IMG/VR virus record: IMGVR_UViG_3300020160_003144
Coordinates: 1-26,523 of that record
Length of the DNA stretch: 26,523 nt
Strand: one strand, 5' to 3'
Source of the DNA: a virus
Shown piece after piece: positions 16,182 through 23,315 of this stretch; position 1 is the first letter of the stretch, and each line of letters starts with the position of its first letter. The position numbers and the translations under genes were made by a program. The notes beneath the pieces were generated by a model that was not told the origin of the DNA, searched no databases, and worked only from the letters and a program-made list of their open reading frames with translations.

Positions 16182-17428
16182 TATAGATTTCCTGTTAATC
16201 TATCGCACCAACCTTTTGATGCTGAGTAAGGCCAAACAACCCAATATTTAGGTTTAACCGAAGTTTGGAATTCTCTCCAAATTTTACAATATCCATCAGG
16301 GTCTCTCATCATAGATGCAATTTCATTTTTATCGGCATCTTTTCTAAAAATAGTTTCATCATCAGGTCCGTGGAATGCAACTACCCAATAATCATAATCT
16401 TTTTCAGGAACAGAACTATATCCAACATCAATACAATGTTTAAATACTTGAGCAAAATCTAATTTCCAATCATCTTCGGAAACATAGTTGTAAGGATTTG
16501 GTGCATAATTTTTGTCCAAAGTGTATTGTTGTACGGCTCTTTTTTCGAACAACAATCCTGAGTATTTTTCGTAATCTCTTAAAGTTCTAATAGTTCCGAA
16601 ACCATAAGGACCATCGTGTCCCTCTTGTGTTTCTCCATCCATTCCAAACAACTTTCTATTTGTAAGGTGTGAATGATTGTTTTTATCTACCCATTGTTTG
16701 TCATCATCCCATTGTTTTGTTCTTCCCTTACGTGTATACTCGTGCCAAATCAATGGTTTGTGGGGATGAAATAAATCGTAACCCCAAGTGTATGCTCGAG
16801 CAGCAATTGAAATTTCTTCACCGTGAAAATAATACTCAGGGTTGTGTTGAACTTCTTTAGAAAATTCTCCAACGGTAAAACAGTAATGTGCTGAATAGAA
16901 TCTTGCGGTTACAGGTTCTTTCAATTCTTGCCAACCTGGAATTGTTTCGGGTAAAAAGAAAACAGCTCCCTCAGGGATGAATCTATCAAAAACCATTCTC
17001 CAAGGTTCCTGAACCCTACCTGTAGGGTCATTCTCAGGGTCAAATGATGAAACATATCCCGTTAACAAAGGTTTAGAGTGTCCTTTTTTCTGAAGTTGTT
17101 TAATCATCTTAATCATTTCGTCATCCCAATTAGGTGCGAAACGCATATGAGAGTCTATTTGCAAAGTATACTCTTCATTTTCGTAAAGTTGTTGTGTTAA
17201 ATTTCTTGCCCAACAAACACCTTTAGATTCTTCGTAAGGAATATCTAAAACTCTAAATCTTTTATCTTTTGAAAACTCATCTAAGTTGTCAAAACCATCA
17301 TCTTTTTGAAATTGTCTCGCAATACCAAATCTTAAATTTTTTGGCCTTTTAGCATTTTCCAACATATTTTTGATGGTTGGAACTAATTCAGGGTCTCTGT
17401 AGGAAGCTATCTGTACAAATATTTTCAT
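16181..17428 (-). CDS. GT60-like polypeptide GlcNAc-transferase homologue
   Basis: This protein of 415 residues matches the GlcNAc-transferase family of Skp1 hydroxyproline GlcNAc-transferase and trypanosome mucin O-GlcNAc-transferase (CAZy GT60). Visible motifs: IFVQIASYRDPELVPTIKNM (3-22), GVCWARNLTQQLY (70-82), TLQIDSHMRFAPNWD (88-102, with DSH in place of DXD), YFHGEEISIAARAYTWGYD (200-218) and WHEYTR (228-233). Residues about 310-415 are an extra C-terminal region not seen in the core family. The eukaryotic relatives transfer GlcNAc from UDP-GlcNAc to hydroxyproline or threonine. This is the first gene of a four-gene block and starts 23 bases after an intrinsic terminator that follows the Thr/Pro-repeat genes. 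The family call is good; substrate is inferred. Confidence 0.85.
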   Translation of the reverse strand: MKIFVQIASYRDPELVPTIKNMLENAKRPKNLRFGIARQFQKDDGFDNLDEFSKDKRFRVLDIPYEESKGVCWARNLTQQLYENEEYTLQIDSHMRFAPNWDDEMIKMIKQLQKKGHSKPLLTGYVSSFDPENDPTGRVQEPWRMVFDRFIPEGAVFFLPETIPGWQELKEPVTARFYSAHYCFTVGEFSKEVQHNPEYYFHGEEISIAARAYTWGYDLFHPHKPLIWHEYTRKGRTKQWDDDKQWVDKNNHSHLTNRKLFGMDGETQEGHDGPYGFGTIRTLRDYEKYSGLLFEKRAVQQYTLDKNYAPNPYNYVSEDDWKLDFAQVFKHCIDVGYSSVPEKDYDYWVVAFHGPDDETIFRKDADKNEIASMMRDPDGYCKIWREFQTSVKPKYWVVWPYSASKGWCDRLTGNL

Positions 17429-17445
17429 TACTCTTTTTTTGTAAA

Positions 17446-17477
17446 AATAAAAAACCCTCCTATAAAGTGGAGGGTTT
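17446..17477 (-). terminator. Intrinsic terminator between Thr/Pro-repeat gene and glycosyltransferase block
   Basis: In sense orientation, AAACCCTCC, an 8-base loop and GGAGGGTTT form a 9-bp perfect stem followed by TTTATTTTT. It lies 25 bases after the stop of the Thr/Pro-repeat gene and just before the GT60-like start. On the plus strand the stem is followed only by TTTC, so the signal is directional for the minus strand. Confidence 0.85.
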
Positions 17478-17502
17478 CTAGTTAACTATATTTAAATTTT
17501 TT

Positions 17503-18741
17503 TTAACAAGGTACAGACGAAGAAATTTCACCACTACCTCCTGTGACTTCATAAGCAAAAACTCCATTGGAATAGAAACCATTAACCACAGGAATTGAAG
17601 TCGCAATGTCTTGATAAAGGAAGTCTCCGATATTTGGACCTACTGGTGTATTCAATGGTGCATAAACGCTACTTGGGGCAGTTGCGTAATCAACACAAGC
17701 GTCATTTGATGTTGCTCCTGAGCCTAAAGTATATTCCCAATGGTTTCTTGTTGGTGTTGGAGTTTGAGTTGTAGTTGGTGTTTGAGTTTGAGTATTTGTT
17801 TGTGTTGGAGTGTTAGTTACTGTATTTGTTGGAGTAGGTGTGTTTGTAGAGGTATTAGTTGGTGTTTGAGTATTTGTTGTAGTATTAGTTGGAGTTGGGG
17901 TGTTTGTAGAAGTATTAGTTGGTGTCTGAGTATTCGTTGCAGTATTTGTTGGTGTGTTAGTTGGTGTAGGTGTATTAGTTGGTGTAGGTGTCAATGTTGG
18001 ACACAAAATATAATCAACAACTAATCCATTCGAATCTAATTCTACAACAACATTATTATACTCATAGAAACCTGTCATATTGATTGTTACAGGTCCTACA
18101 GCGTTATTGTAGAAATATAGGTTTTCATCAAAGTTAATATCATTACCATAAATTGTTGATGAACCAAATAGTTCAGAACAAGCTTGCAATTCAGTTGCTC
18201 CTGAGAATCCTGCAAACGCATATCTAACTAAATTTGTTGGACTTGGTGTTTGAGTTTGTGTTGAAGTGTTTGTTGGTGTTGGTGTATTTGTACCCGTGTT
18301 AGTCGGTGTTACAGAGCTTGTATTAGTTGGCGTTACTGTACTTGTATTTGTCGGTGTTACCGTGCTAGTGTTTGTAGGGGTTGGTGTTGGTGTTGATGTT
18401 AAAGTTGTGGTTGTAGTTGGTGTTTGTGTATTTGTAGGGGTTGGAGTATTTGTATTAGTTGTGGTTGTAGTATTTGTAGGTGTAACAGTTGGTGATGGTG
18501 TAAAGGATGGTGTTGGGGTGTTTGAAGATGTTGGGGTTACGGGCGGAAATACCCCATAATCGACAATCGTGAAATTATCATATAAAGCCGCTTGGAAAGT
18601 TCCATTAACCAACCAAATGTTTCTTACTTGATTTGGTTCAAGTACAATATCGTACTCCCACATATTATTTGAACACTCCTGATATGAAAACACCAAGATA
18701 CCTGAAGTGTTATTAGTCAAAACATATTTTCTACACGCCAT
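17503..18741 (-). CDS. Mucin-like Thr/Pro-repeat virion protein with three globular modules
   Basis: This protein of 412 residues is probably a fibre, adhesin or head/tail decoration protein. Globular modules lie at 1-66, 171-247 and 333-412. They are joined by two long Thr/Pro/Asn linkers (67-170 and 248-332) made of variants of TPTNT and TPTPTNTST. The second and third modules are related to each other: both have 'SGAT...AC......SS..Y', then LY, GFY and a final Cys. No signal peptide or membrane segment is visible, so it is probably assembled into the virion rather than secreted. The start follows a TATTTAT element, and an intrinsic terminator follows the stop. The linkers are dense in potential O-glycosylation threonines, and glycosyltransferase genes follow directly. 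The host receptor or other role is not readable. Confidence 0.75.
   Translation of the reverse strand: MACRKYVLTNNTSGILVFSYQECSNNMWEYDIVLEPNQVRNIWLVNGTFQAALYDNFTIVDYGVFPPVTPTSSNTPTPSFTPSPTVTPTNTTTTTNTNTPTPTNTQTPTTTTTLTSTPTPTPTNTSTVTPTNTSTVTPTNTSSVTPTNTGTNTPTPTNTSTQTQTPSPTNLVRYAFAGFSGATELQACSELFGSSTIYGNDINFDENLYFYNNAVGPVTINMTGFYEYNNVVVELDSNGLVVDYILCPTLTPTPTNTPTPTNTPTNTATNTQTPTNTSTNTPTPTNTTTNTQTPTNTSTNTPTPTNTVTNTPTQTNTQTQTPTTTQTPTPTRNHWEYTLGSGATSNDACVDYATAPSSVYAPLNTPVGPNIGDFLYQDIATSIPVVNGFYSNGVFAYEVTGGSGEISSSVPC
17746..18000 (-). repeat. Thr/Pro/Asn-coding tandem repeat, linker 2
   Basis: Imperfect tandem units coding TPTNT/TPTPTNT, residues 248-332 of the gene at 17503-18741. The plus strand is nearly all G and T. 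Units differ at third codon positions, so selection is on the protein rather than recent DNA copying, although slippage could change linker length. Confidence 0.9.
18232..18543 (-). repeat. Thr/Pro/Asn-coding tandem repeat, linker 1
   Basis: Residues 67-170 of the same protein. Includes three near-identical 24-base units coding variants of TSTVTPTN (around residues 124-147) and more degenerate flanks. Confidence 0.9.
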
Positions 18742-18752
18742 TTTTTTTTAAT

Positions 18753-18761
18753 AATAAATAC
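18753..18761 (-). promoter_or_regulatory. TATTTAT element before Thr/Pro-repeat gene
   Basis: Sense reading is GTATTTATT, 11 bases before the ATG at 18741, followed by an A-rich run. It is in the 96-base gap (18742-18837) after the upstream fibre gene. The rest of that gap shows no clear terminator. Confidence 0.4.
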
Positions 18762-18837
18762 TCAGAAAAAGTAAACTAGTTAGATTTTTTATAAAATTTT
18801 AGTTAAAGTCCGTATTGAAGTTTTGTGTTGTTCTCAA

Positions 18838-21303
18838 TTAACTTGTAGGAGTAGGAGTTACAGTTTGTGTTGGCGTTGGAGTTGGCGTAGGTGTTTTAGT
18901 GTTTGTTGGGGTTACGGTTTGGGTTGGTGTTACAGTTTTGGTTGGAGTTTGTGTTCTCGTAGCCGTGGCCGTAGGAGTCATTGCAAATTCACAAGGGAAA
19001 CTTTGAGCTTCAATATAAATTGCAAAGTCATATAGGAATGTAACATTTGTAAATGTCATCGTACCTGACCCAATAGTTTCTATCTCTTGACAGAAATAAT
19101 AACCCAAAGAATCGTGGAAACCTATTGAGTTACCTAACAGACCTGTCTCATAACCAATTACCATTGTGTAAGTACCAAATTGATTCGTTTGGAACAAACC
19201 ACTATATCCTGTGTCGATTGGGAAATCAGTGCCAGAAACAAATTGAATACTTGCGGTATTGAACGTTAGACTTGTAATTGTCATTCCGTTGGCATTGTTG
19301 AACAACTGAATATCTTGGAATATCAAGTTTGGTGTTCTTGTAACGGTAGGTGTGTTTGTTGCGGTTGGTGTAATCGTTGCAGTATTTGTAGGTGTTGGAG
19401 TGCTAGTTCTCGTAGGCGTTGGTGTTAAATAAACAACTGGTACAATCGCACCACAATTGTAACAATCTGGGTCAATTAGATTGTATCTTGTCTTCAATAA
19501 ATTAAAGTTGTGTTTAATCATCGAAGCATCTAAAGGTTCAGTGTACATTCTAAATGCGCTGATATCCCCAATAAAACTTCCACCAAAAATTTCTTCAAGT
19601 TTGATATTAGTTGTCAGACCTGAATAAACTGTGTGAGTTAAATCCTCAGTAGTTAAGCATTCAGGGTCTTGTTGGTAAACAATATCCAAAACATCTTCAG
19701 GACATCCACCCGAAAAAGTCAAATTATCTTTAAGTCCTTGTGTTCCGCCACCTAAAGAAATGTTAAACGGCACACCTACCTGTTTTTCTTTATAAGTGTC
19801 AAGTGGTCTACAAACAATTTCCTCGAAATCATCAACAGTCATATAAATCCTACCGTTGATAAAAACTTTCAATTTACCTAATCTATATTCTTTTTGTTGA
19901 ATCCAATAATCAGAAATACCAACATTGATTGTTGTTACTGGTTTGTCTTTGGGGTCGTGTGTTATTGGAGGAATGACCAAACTGACACTATTGTTTGCTG
20001 GTGTGGCAGTATAAATTGTTTCAACAGTCTGACCATTTCCACCAAGACTATATTGGTCTTTACAGTCCAAATAGTTATCTCTTTGGAACACAACGTCAAC
20101 CTGAACCCAATGTTCATTTTGTACATAAGTTGTGCCCGAACAAAAATCAAAAATACCTTTTGTTGAACACCATTCAATTACAGTTGTTCCTGTTACAAAT
20201 GTTGTTCCCGTATCACAAGTACCTGTAGTTACGCAACTTCCTGTAACAAGAAATTCTTTTACACATACACGGGGATTTCCCGTATCTCCACTTAACCTAA
20301 CAGACATTGCGTTTGACACTCCGTCCCATAATGGGTCCAATTCAGGATACTTGGCAAAAACTGTACAATTACACGCACAACCACAATTACAACTTTGAGA
20401 TGTCCCACCTGATTGTTGATAAACGTGAATACATTGGGATGAACCTGTATATCCCGTGGTATGACAAGCACAAGTTTTCATACAACTTAACCCTTCAGTA
20501 ACACGTGTATAACCCGAGTCACTTGAGGGATGACCATCAGGATAGTGATAAAATTTATTTTCGGCTCTCGTACCCAAATAAAAAAAAGTTCCTTTGTTAT
20601 TTGGATATCGATTATTAAGACCAACGTTTGTATCTCCTGTCCAACGATATTTTAATAAGAATTCTGCAGTCCAACCCAAATCTTGTCTCACAGGCCATAC
20701 CTCGTAGTCATATCCTTCCAATTTCCAAAACCCTTGAAAGAATCCCCCTTGAAGAGTTGCAATTGTACCAACGTTTCCTGGTTCGTAATTCCAAGTGATT
20801 GGATAGTTGTATGAATCATCATTCCACAATCTGTTTGCCCCTGTAGTATTTCCCGAAATAGGATGCATTTTGAATCTTCTGTCGTATTTGTATCTATTGT
20901 AGGTTTCAGCCGATGAAGTGTATAAACCTGTAGTTGCAGTAATTGAAACACCAGACATAACTGTTGTCAGTTGGTTATCAATACCCGTTAACCCTACATC
21001 ACAAATAGTATGAGCACAAACACAAAAGTTTGGGTCAATATCTGTTGGATTGTAATAATTTTCTGAAACAATTGTCTGATAATCAAAATTATCATAGTTT
21101 GGTGCAACAGTTGTTCCTGTAGAATTAAAATCGAATTTAAAAGGCATCCTATTACCATCCTCCTCAGCAATCAAAAGTGGTGAGAAAATTACTTCCTCGT
21201 GGTAATCTTTTTCATCTGAAGCTAAACAAAAATCCGTGACCTGATTGAAGGGTATCAATCCGAGTCTACGGTAGTTGTACTGGTTAATATTTTGATATGC
21301 CAT
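18838..21303 (-). CDS. Large fibre-like virion protein: LamG-like domain with Thr/Pro linkers
   Basis: This protein of 821 residues is a probable tail fibre or adhesin. Residues about 180-605 look like a concanavalin A/LamG-like β-sandwich: GFFQGFWKLEGYDYEVW, WTAEFLLKYRW, LGKLKVFINGRIYMTVDDFE (476-494) and GDISAFRMYTEPLDASMIKH (579-598) are the usual strand-and-'R.Y...L' pattern. A Cys-rich insert lies at 274-313, with alternating cysteines (CNCGCACNC, 305-313). A Thr/Pro linker (626-659) leads to a β-rich module (660-775), and the protein ends in a Thr/Pro tail (776-821) that stops without a closing domain. LamG-like domains in phage fibres usually bind glycans. A TATTTAT element lies nine bases before the ATG. 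It is the first gene of the minus-strand block. Confidence 0.75.
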   Translation of the reverse strand: MAYQNINQYNYRRLGLIPFNQVTDFCLASDEKDYHEEVIFSPLLIAEEDGNRMPFKFDFNSTGTTVAPNYDNFDYQTIVSENYYNPTDIDPNFCVCAHTICDVGLTGIDNQLTTVMSGVSITATTGLYTSSAETYNRYKYDRRFKMHPISGNTTGANRLWNDDSYNYPITWNYEPGNVGTIATLQGGFFQGFWKLEGYDYEVWPVRQDLGWTAEFLLKYRWTGDTNVGLNNRYPNNKGTFFYLGTRAENKFYHYPDGHPSSDSGYTRVTEGLSCMKTCACHTTGYTGSSQCIHVYQQSGGTSQSCNCGCACNCTVFAKYPELDPLWDGVSNAMSVRLSGDTGNPRVCVKEFLVTGSCVTTGTCDTGTTFVTGTTVIEWCSTKGIFDFCSGTTYVQNEHWVQVDVVFQRDNYLDCKDQYSLGGNGQTVETIYTATPANNSVSLVIPPITHDPKDKPVTTINVGISDYWIQQKEYRLGKLKVFINGRIYMTVDDFEEIVCRPLDTYKEKQVGVPFNISLGGGTQGLKDNLTFSGGCPEDVLDIVYQQDPECLTTEDLTHTVYSGLTTNIKLEEIFGGSFIGDISAFRMYTEPLDASMIKHNFNLLKTRYNLIDPDCYNCGAIVPVVYLTPTPTRTSTPTPTNTATITPTATNTPTVTRTPNLIFQDIQLFNNANGMTITSLTFNTASIQFVSGTDFPIDTGYSGLFQTNQFGTYTMVIGYETGLLGNSIGFHDSLGYYFCQEIETIGSGTMTFTNVTFLYDFAIYIEAQSFPCEFAMTPTATATRTQTPTKTVTPTQTVTPTNTKTPTPTPTPTQTVTPTPTS
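18841..18978 (-). repeat. Thr/Pro-coding repeat at the C-terminus of the fibre-like protein
   Basis: Residues 776-821, variants of TPTQTVTPT and TPTPTPT, ending at the stop codon. It is unusual for such a linker to be the end of a protein, since in the neighbouring gene each one connects folded modules. Confidence 0.85.
19327..19428 (-). repeat. Thr/Pro-coding repeat, internal linker of the fibre-like protein
   Basis: Residues 626-659, variants of TPTPTRT and TATITPTATN, joining the LamG-like domain to the next module. Confidence 0.85.
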
Positions 21304-21312
21304 AAACTAATT

Positions 21313-21322
21313 GATAAATACC
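21313..21322 (-). promoter_or_regulatory. TATTTAT element before fibre-like gene
   Basis: Sense reading is GGTATTTATC, nine bases before the ATG at 21303. It is identical in ten bases to the site before the gp14-like gene. It is one of a divergent pair in the 51-base gap 21304-21354. Confidence 0.45.
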
Positions 21323-21332
21323 TTGTGAAGAT

Positions 21333-21342
21333 GTATTTATAG
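21333..21342 (+). promoter_or_regulatory. TATTTAT element before gene at 21355
   Basis: GTATTTATAG ends 12 bases before the ATG at 21355. With the site at 21313-21322 it forms a divergent pair in which each copy is in sense orientation for its own gene, which fixes the direction of the motif. Confidence 0.45.
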
Positions 21343-21354
21343 ATAAAAAAACCA

Positions 21355-22152
21355 ATGATTAAACTTAACGAAGAATACTTTGACTCTCGTTACTACTTTT
21401 TGTTGAGAGAAAAAAAAGACGGAGGACACTTGTGGTTTTCAGTTTCCACTACTCTTGCGGAGGCTCGTGAGCAAGATGACTACGTAAAATTCCCGAAAGA
21501 TATGGTCAACAGAGTTCAAAAATATTTGGATAAATTGGTCAAAATTAAAAAGCCAAAAACTCAAAAAGAAGTTAAAAGTGAATTGGAAGAGTTAGTTGAT
21601 GGGGATGGTTCTATGAATAGTTCTAGAATTCCCATTCTCGACCCAAGACTTTTCCCAAAAAGAACTATGGACCAAACTGTAGTTGCAACAACTCAACCAG
21701 GCGGATATTTATTTCGAGCTACACGTGGTGGTAGAACGTATTATTCCGAAAGTGAAGTTAAAGAAGAAGATATGTCAGCGGCTTTTGGTTATGAAGAAAC
21801 GAAAGATTTACCACCAAAAGAAACAATTAAAGTTCTGAAAAAAATGGGTGTTGATAATGCCGTTAAAAGGGCAAAAGAGTTCGGTAAAGACCCAAAAATA
21901 AATCAGGGTAAAAGAAAAAAAGGTTCGAAAATGAGAATTCGTTTACAAGAAAAAGATGAACTTGATGAGGCTCGTAAACAAGAAATGCAAAAATTAGTTA
22001 GGGAAATTTTAATTAAAAAGAAAAAGGGAAAAGATTTGACTAATAAAAAAGAATTGGATGACTTATCTCAAAATAAAAACAGTGAAAATATTTTGAAAAA
22101 AATAGGAAAACAACTGAAAAATAATATTATCGATTCCAAAGATGAACAATAG
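21355..22152 (+). CDS. Unknown phage protein, charged C-terminus
   Basis: I do not recognise this protein of 265 residues. It begins MIKLNEEYFDSRYYFLLREK. The middle has a Gly/Arg-rich stretch (YLFRATRGGRTYYSESEVKE). From about residue 150 onward the sequence is very rich in Lys, Glu and Asp and probably helical, with RKQEMQKLVREILIKKKKG. That short helix, ending 'REIL', recurs in looser form in the protein at 23316-23888 (DLKKMIKEAVREVMMEN). It is the first gene of a plus-strand series of short, tightly spaced genes and has a TATTTAT element, so it is likely to be virion-related or assembly-related. Its stop overlaps the next start by 11 bases. Confidence 0.55.
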   Translation: MIKLNEEYFDSRYYFLLREKKDGGHLWFSVSTTLAEAREQDDYVKFPKDMVNRVQKYLDKLVKIKKPKTQKEVKSELEELVDGDGSMNSSRIPILDPRLFPKRTMDQTVVATTQPGGYLFRATRGGRTYYSESEVKEEDMSAAFGYEETKDLPPKETIKVLKKMGVDNAVKRAKEFGKDPKINQGKRKKGSKMRIRLQEKDELDEARKQEMQKLVREILIKKKKGKDLTNKKELDDLSQNKNSENILKKIGKQLKNNIIDSKDEQ

Positions 22153-22627
22153 TCTTTACGATACAAATTTGGGTGTTATTGAGATTCCTGATACATTAAG
22201 GGACCATCTTCGTATTTGCTTTTCACAATGCAATGGTGCTAACGAAAATATAGAAGGTTTCAAAAGAAACCAAGAATTACAATCTCAAAAACAAATAAAT
22301 TACAAACAACTAAAAAGGATAAAAAATTTTTTTGACAATTACGAAGGAACACAAGAGGAATTTCCTTGGATTTTAAATGGTGGTGGTGTAATGAAAGGTT
22401 GGGTTGAAAACTCACTGAATCTTATGAGAGACAACGCAAAAAAACATATGGACACAAGACCCGAAGACCCAAAACTTTCTCACTCTGACTTAAAAAACGA
22501 TATATCTTCACTACAAAGACCTTCACAACAACACAAAAAAACTTCAGAAAAACACGCAACCTCTGTTTTTGAATCCGAAATAGTATCAAGCCTGAAAAGA
22601 ATAAACGAAATAATCTCCAAAATTTAA
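22142..22627 (+). CDS. Unknown phage protein
   Basis: I do not recognise this protein of 161 residues, mostly helical and polar. It begins MNNSLYDTNLGVIEIPDTLR and contains a central QINYKQLKRIKNFFDNYEGT and GGGVMKGWVENSLNLMRDNA, then a Ser/Lys/His-rich tail ending SLKRINEIISKI. No catalytic motif or membrane segment is visible. The start lies inside the end of the preceding gene (11-base overlap), which favours coupled expression and a related role. Confidence 0.55.
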   Translation: MNNSLYDTNLGVIEIPDTLRDHLRICFSQCNGANENIEGFKRNQELQSQKQINYKQLKRIKNFFDNYEGTQEEFPWILNGGGVMKGWVENSLNLMRDNAKKHMDTRPEDPKLSHSDLKNDISSLQRPSQQHKKTSEKHATSVFESEIVSSLKRINEIISKI

Positions 22628-22630
22628 AAT

Positions 22631-22930
22631 ATGTCAAGCTCAAATCCTTACAGTATTGATTTAAGTCAAACTGAACCAAATCAATTAACAGCAATTGCAG
22701 ATGCTGAGAGAAAAAAACTTATTACTCGTAACGACTTTGCAGATAATGTAGACGAATATGGTGTTACCAATTCACAAGCTCTTGCAGATGGTGATGATAT
22801 GGGTAGAGGTACTGGTATTTTTTTAGACGTTTATAATGATAATGGTGGAACCATTGTTGATATTGCAGAAAGAAAAAATGAAATAAAAATCAACAAATTT
22901 AATAAGTCTAAAACTTATCCAAACTTTTAA
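22631..22930 (+). CDS. Unknown small phage protein
   Basis: This protein of 99 residues is acidic and rich in Asn and Asp. It begins MSSSNPYSIDLSQTEPNQLT and contains GDDMGRGTGIFLDVYNDNGG. It starts three bases after the previous stop (TTTAAAATATG, no Shine-Dalgarno), and its stop overlaps the next start by one base (TAATG). The composition suggests a small structural or assembly protein, but there is no recognisable domain. Confidence 0.5.
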   Translation: MSSSNPYSIDLSQTEPNQLTAIADAERKKLITRNDFADNVDEYGVTNSQALADGDDMGRGTGIFLDVYNDNGGTIVDIAERKNEIKINKFNKSKTYPNF

Positions 22931-23310
22931 TGAAACTCACAAGTGTTTTTAAAGGGTTGTTAAATGAAATCGCGTCACTCGATTCGATTCAGGATGCAAT
23001 CAAAAAAAAACAAGTTTGTATTATATACTATGACGGTGATGAACCAGGTGGTAAAGGATTAAGACAAATTGAACCAGTTTGTTTGGGTCGGAGTTTAAAA
23101 AACAATCTTGTCTTACGCGCTTGGGATGAAGAGGGTGCTTCCCATAGGGGGTATTTAGGTACAAGACCAATGCCAGGGTGGAGATTATTCAAAGTAGACA
23201 AAATACTATCGTTCAAACCAACAGGTGAGGTTTTCACAGCAGCAAAACCAAATTATAACCCAAGTGGTGACAAAAGTATGACTTCAGTTATTATTAATGC
23301 TAAATTCTAA
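22930..23310 (+). CDS. Stand-alone WYL-like domain protein
   Basis: This protein of 126 residues resembles the WYL ligand-sensing domain found in many bacterial regulators: AIKKKQVCIIYYDGDEPGGK (about 23-42), LRQIEPVCLGRSLKNNLVLR (44-63), AWDEEGASHRGYLG and GWRLFKVDKILSFKPTGEVF. This gives the order of strands 'I.Y', 'R.IEP..LG', 'LRAWD', and 'W+LF.+D+I'. Unlike the usual regulators, there is no N-terminal DNA-binding helix-turn-helix. The N-terminus MKLTSVFKGLLNEI is a short amphipathic helix that could be a capsid-targeting peptide, since T4 internal proteins carry a similar cleavable start. The one-base overlap with the previous gene suggests coupling. Its ligand and role are unknown. Confidence 0.65.
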   Translation: MKLTSVFKGLLNEIASLDSIQDAIKKKQVCIIYYDGDEPGGKGLRQIEPVCLGRSLKNNLVLRAWDEEGASHRGYLGTRPMPGWRLFKVDKILSFKPTGEVFTAAKPNYNPSGDKSMTSVIINAKF

Positions 23311-23315
23311 TAAAA

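Noticed and set aside
17746-18543. CRISPR-like or other DNA-level repeat array
   Set aside because: Units are short, in frame, degenerate at third codon positions and without spacers, so they are protein repeats.
17740-18559. Long plus-strand open frames rich in Cys/Trp/Ser or Val/Gly across the Thr/Pro repeats
   Set aside because: They are the antisense of a low-complexity coding repeat, which keeps several frames free of stops; the minus-strand frame has folded modules and extends further.
21313-21342. T4-type late promoters (TATAAATA) driving the divergent genes
   Set aside because: The TATAAATA-like reading is available only because each site is read on the strand opposite to its nearest gene; single-gene sites such as 7837 and 12891 show the sense form is TATTTAT.
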